A stretch of 64,000 nucleotides of DNA from NCBI GenBank assembly GCA_964536015.1, contig CAZHVS010000002.1, positions 1 through 64,000 on the forward strand. Direction: 5' to 3'. The DNA comes from CAZHVS01 sp964536015 (GTDB lineage: Bacteria > Bacteroidota > Ignavibacteria > Ignavibacteriales > Ignavibacteriaceae). The position numbers were made by a program, and so were the translations under genes. This document shows positions 62,473 to 64,000 of the stretch, piece after piece. Below the pieces are notes generated by a model, which worked only from the letters and a program-made list of their open reading frames with translations, was not told the DNA's origin and searched no databases. Position 1 is the stretch's first letter, and each line of letters opens with the position of its first letter.

Positions 62473-63828
62473 ATGAAACGAATAGCACTTTTTATATTGT
62501 TCGTATTTATTACATACAATTTTTCGAATGCTCAATTATTGTTTTCTGAAGGATTTACCGGTTACACAGTGGGTAATCTTGCTGGACAAAGTAATTGGAC
62601 TAAGGTTGGTTCTGGACCTGATTGTACAGTAAATAATGTTTCTCCAATGTCATATCCAGGATTTAGCTGGGGTGGTGGAGAATACATGGAATTTACGACT
62701 AATTCGTCTACAACAAGTAGAGTTTACAAAGATTTTTCTGATACAACAGCGTCACTTATAACCCCAGGGTATGTAATTTATTGTGCAATATTATTAAACT
62801 TATCTACAACATATACAACAGCAACTAACTATTTCTTTTCTTTAGGACAGGCACCAGGTACAACAAATTATTATGCAAAATTATTTGCTCAACAGATAAC
62901 TTCTTCTACTTATTATCTTGGTGTTTCAAAAAGTTCTAACACGGCAAATTTTTCTACTAAAGTTTTAAATACAGGTCAGACTTATCTTGTTGTTATACGT
63001 TATAATGTGAATAATAATGCATTAAATCAATCAGGTAATACTTGTTATATGTGGATTGATCCGGTTGGAAGCACTGAGCCAGATACTACGACTGCCGATG
63101 CAAAAGTGTGGGCAGGCCAAAATGATTACACTTCCGCTCACTGTAGTGCTGTAATTTGGCATAACAGGGGAACAAGCAATCCACTTGGTAAACTTGATGG
63201 AATAAGAGTAGGAGCATCCGCAACTTCAAGTCTTCAGGCATGGAATTATGTTAACTTAGGTCCTTTACCTGTTGAATTCACAACTTTCAATGCTAAAATA
63301 ACTGAGAATAAAGTTAAATTGAATTGGGCTACAGCAACTGAGACGAATAATTCCGGTTTTAATGTAGAAAGAAAAATAAATTCTGAAAACTGGCAGACAA
63401 TTGGATTTATTAAAGGTAAAGGAACAGCCACCAGTACCAATTTTTATTCATTTGTTGATGAAGCTGTTATAGACAAAGGTGTTGCAACCTATCGCTTAAA
63501 ACAAATAGATTACAATGGTACATATTCTTATTCAAAAGAAGTCGAAGTTGATTTGAATTCTGTTTTGACTTATAGTCTAAATCAAAATTATCCTAATCCT
63601 TTTAATCCATCTACTTCAATAGGATTTTCTATTGCTAAAGCTGGTTATGTAAAATTAAATGTTTACAATTTAATTGGTCAAAAAGTTCAAACTTTGGTTG
63701 ATGGCTTTTTACCAGCAGGATTCCATAAAGTTAATTTTAACGCTACTAATCTTAACAGTGGTTTTTATTTCTATAAAATTGAAACTGATAATTTTACTCA
63801 AATCAGAAAAATGACTTTGATGAAATAA
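62473..63828 (+). CDS. secreted protein with type IX secretion sorting domain
   Basis: The 451-residue protein has a signal peptide (FILFVFITYNFSNA region), a beta-rich N-terminal domain of about 240 residues with no known catalytic motif, a fibronectin-like region starting LPVEFTTFNAK, and a C-terminal sorting domain (NYPNPFNPSTSI, LNVYNLIGQKV, GFYFYKIET). The sorting domain directs export by the type IX system and removal or anchoring at the surface. Both it and the FN-like linker are typical of Ignavibacteria and relatives. A terminator follows at 63848. Confidence 0.85.
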   Translation: MKRIALFILFVFITYNFSNAQLLFSEGFTGYTVGNLAGQSNWTKVGSGPDCTVNNVSPMSYPGFSWGGGEYMEFTTNSSTTSRVYKDFSDTTASLITPGYVIYCAILLNLSTTYTTATNYFFSLGQAPGTTNYYAKLFAQQITSSTYYLGVSKSSNTANFSTKVLNTGQTYLVVIRYNVNNNALNQSGNTCYMWIDPVGSTEPDTTTADAKVWAGQNDYTSAHCSAVIWHNRGTSNPLGKLDGIRVGASATSSLQAWNYVNLGPLPVEFTTFNAKITENKVKLNWATATETNNSGFNVERKINSENWQTIGFIKGKGTATSTNFYSFVDEAVIDKGVATYRLKQIDYNGTYSYSKEVEVDLNSVLTYSLNQNYPNPFNPSTSIGFSIAKAGYVKLNVYNLIGQKVQTLVDGFLPAGFHKVNFNATNLNSGFYFYKIETDNFTQIRKMTLMK

Positions 63829-63847
63829 AATATTCAAAAGATTATTG

Positions 63848-63876
63848 AAGGTCGAGTTATTCTCGACCTTTTTTTA
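63848..63876 (+). terminator. intrinsic terminator after the T9SS protein
   Basis: AAGGTCGAG (63848-63856) pairs with CTCGACCTT (63862-63870) and is followed by a run of Ts. This is a strong, clean terminator. Confidence 0.88.
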
Positions 63877-63933
63877 TGTTTTTCTGTTCTGACTTTTTGA
63901 ATAAATCCTTAAATAATGTAGATTTGCAATTGT

Positions 63934-64000
63934 ATGAAAACACCTTTAGTAGTAATAGTTGGAAGACCAAATGTTGGTAAATCCACTTTGTTTAATCGTC
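63934..64000 (+). CDS. der: ribosome-assembly GTPase Der, 5' end only
   Basis: The frame from ATG 63934 reads PLVVIVGRPNVGKSTLFNR and runs off the window. This is the first G1 box of an Era-type GTPase. The very N-terminal position and the exact GRPNVGKSTLFNR sequence are typical of Der (EngA), which has two such domains and helps build the large ribosomal subunit. MnmE and Era share the motif, so the call rests on the start position. Confidence 0.75.
   Translation, partial: MKTPLVVIVGRPNVGKSTLFNR

Noticed and set aside
1..64000. CRISPR array, rRNA or tRNA genes
   Set aside because: No regularly spaced repeats and no rRNA or tRNA-like stretches were seen. A tRNAscan-SE and CRISPR finder run would settle this.

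Overview
The window is about 64 kb of AT-rich bacterial DNA. It most resembles an Ignavibacteria-type member of the Bacteroidota/Chlorobi group. The reasons are a secreted protein at the right end with a type IX secretion sorting domain of the NYPNPFNPST type, a two-subunit 2-oxoglutarate:ferredoxin oxidoreductase (KorA with fused gamma-alpha parts, plus KorB), and a Bacteroidota-like housekeeping set. No rRNA, tRNA, CRISPR array, integrase or recognisable insertion sequence was seen. The assignment is an inference from family content.

Region 1 (1-23859) is a dense accessory and defence island. A tightly coupled plus-strand operon (513-17937) encodes, in order: a 1945-residue fusion of an Hsp90/sacsin-type ATPase, a DarT-type DNA ADP-ribosyltransferase and an HD domain; a DarG-type macrodomain protein with a helix-hairpin-helix; a DnaQ-like 3'-5' exonuclease; a UvrD-type helicase; a separate RecB/Cas4-type nuclease that looks like the other half of the helicase's C-terminal domain; a type III-like Mod methyltransferase; an AlbA/Schlafen-like regulator; a type III-like Res nuclease; and a DUF1643 protein. 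A minus-strand operon (22293-17934) encodes a second DNA methyltransferase, HerA and NurA, and runs head-on into the first with overlapping stop codons. A short GTPase plus C39-like cysteine peptidase pair (22545-23859) closes the island. The best candidate for an undescribed system is the Hsp90-DarT-HD fusion with its DarG partner, embedded in restriction and end-processing genes.

Region 2 (24074-38168) is mostly housekeeping: an M2-like metallopeptidase lipoprotein, a TatD nuclease fused to a radical SAM domain, a beta-propeller protein, PurM, a cytoplasmic PAS histidine kinase with a cysteine cluster, NAD synthetase, DsbD, KorA/KorB and a DHH phosphoesterase.

Region 3 (38170-53678) is a ten-gene minus-strand operon for glycan or sugar use: permease, hydantoinase/oxoprolinase-family protein, NanE-type epimerase, phosphohexomutase, HAD phosphatase/mutase, GH38 alpha-mannosidase, GH94 phosphorylase, aldose-1-epimerase-like protein, AAC(3)-family acetyltransferase and an L,D-transpeptidase-like protein.

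Region 4 (53770-64000) holds tgt, yajC, ribBA, an NfeD-family protease, mntP, a lipoprotein, a NamZ/DUF1343 protein, ndk, sucD with an unusual lysine/histidine-rich tail, a T9SS-secreted protein and the first codons of der. Intrinsic terminators separate many of these units.
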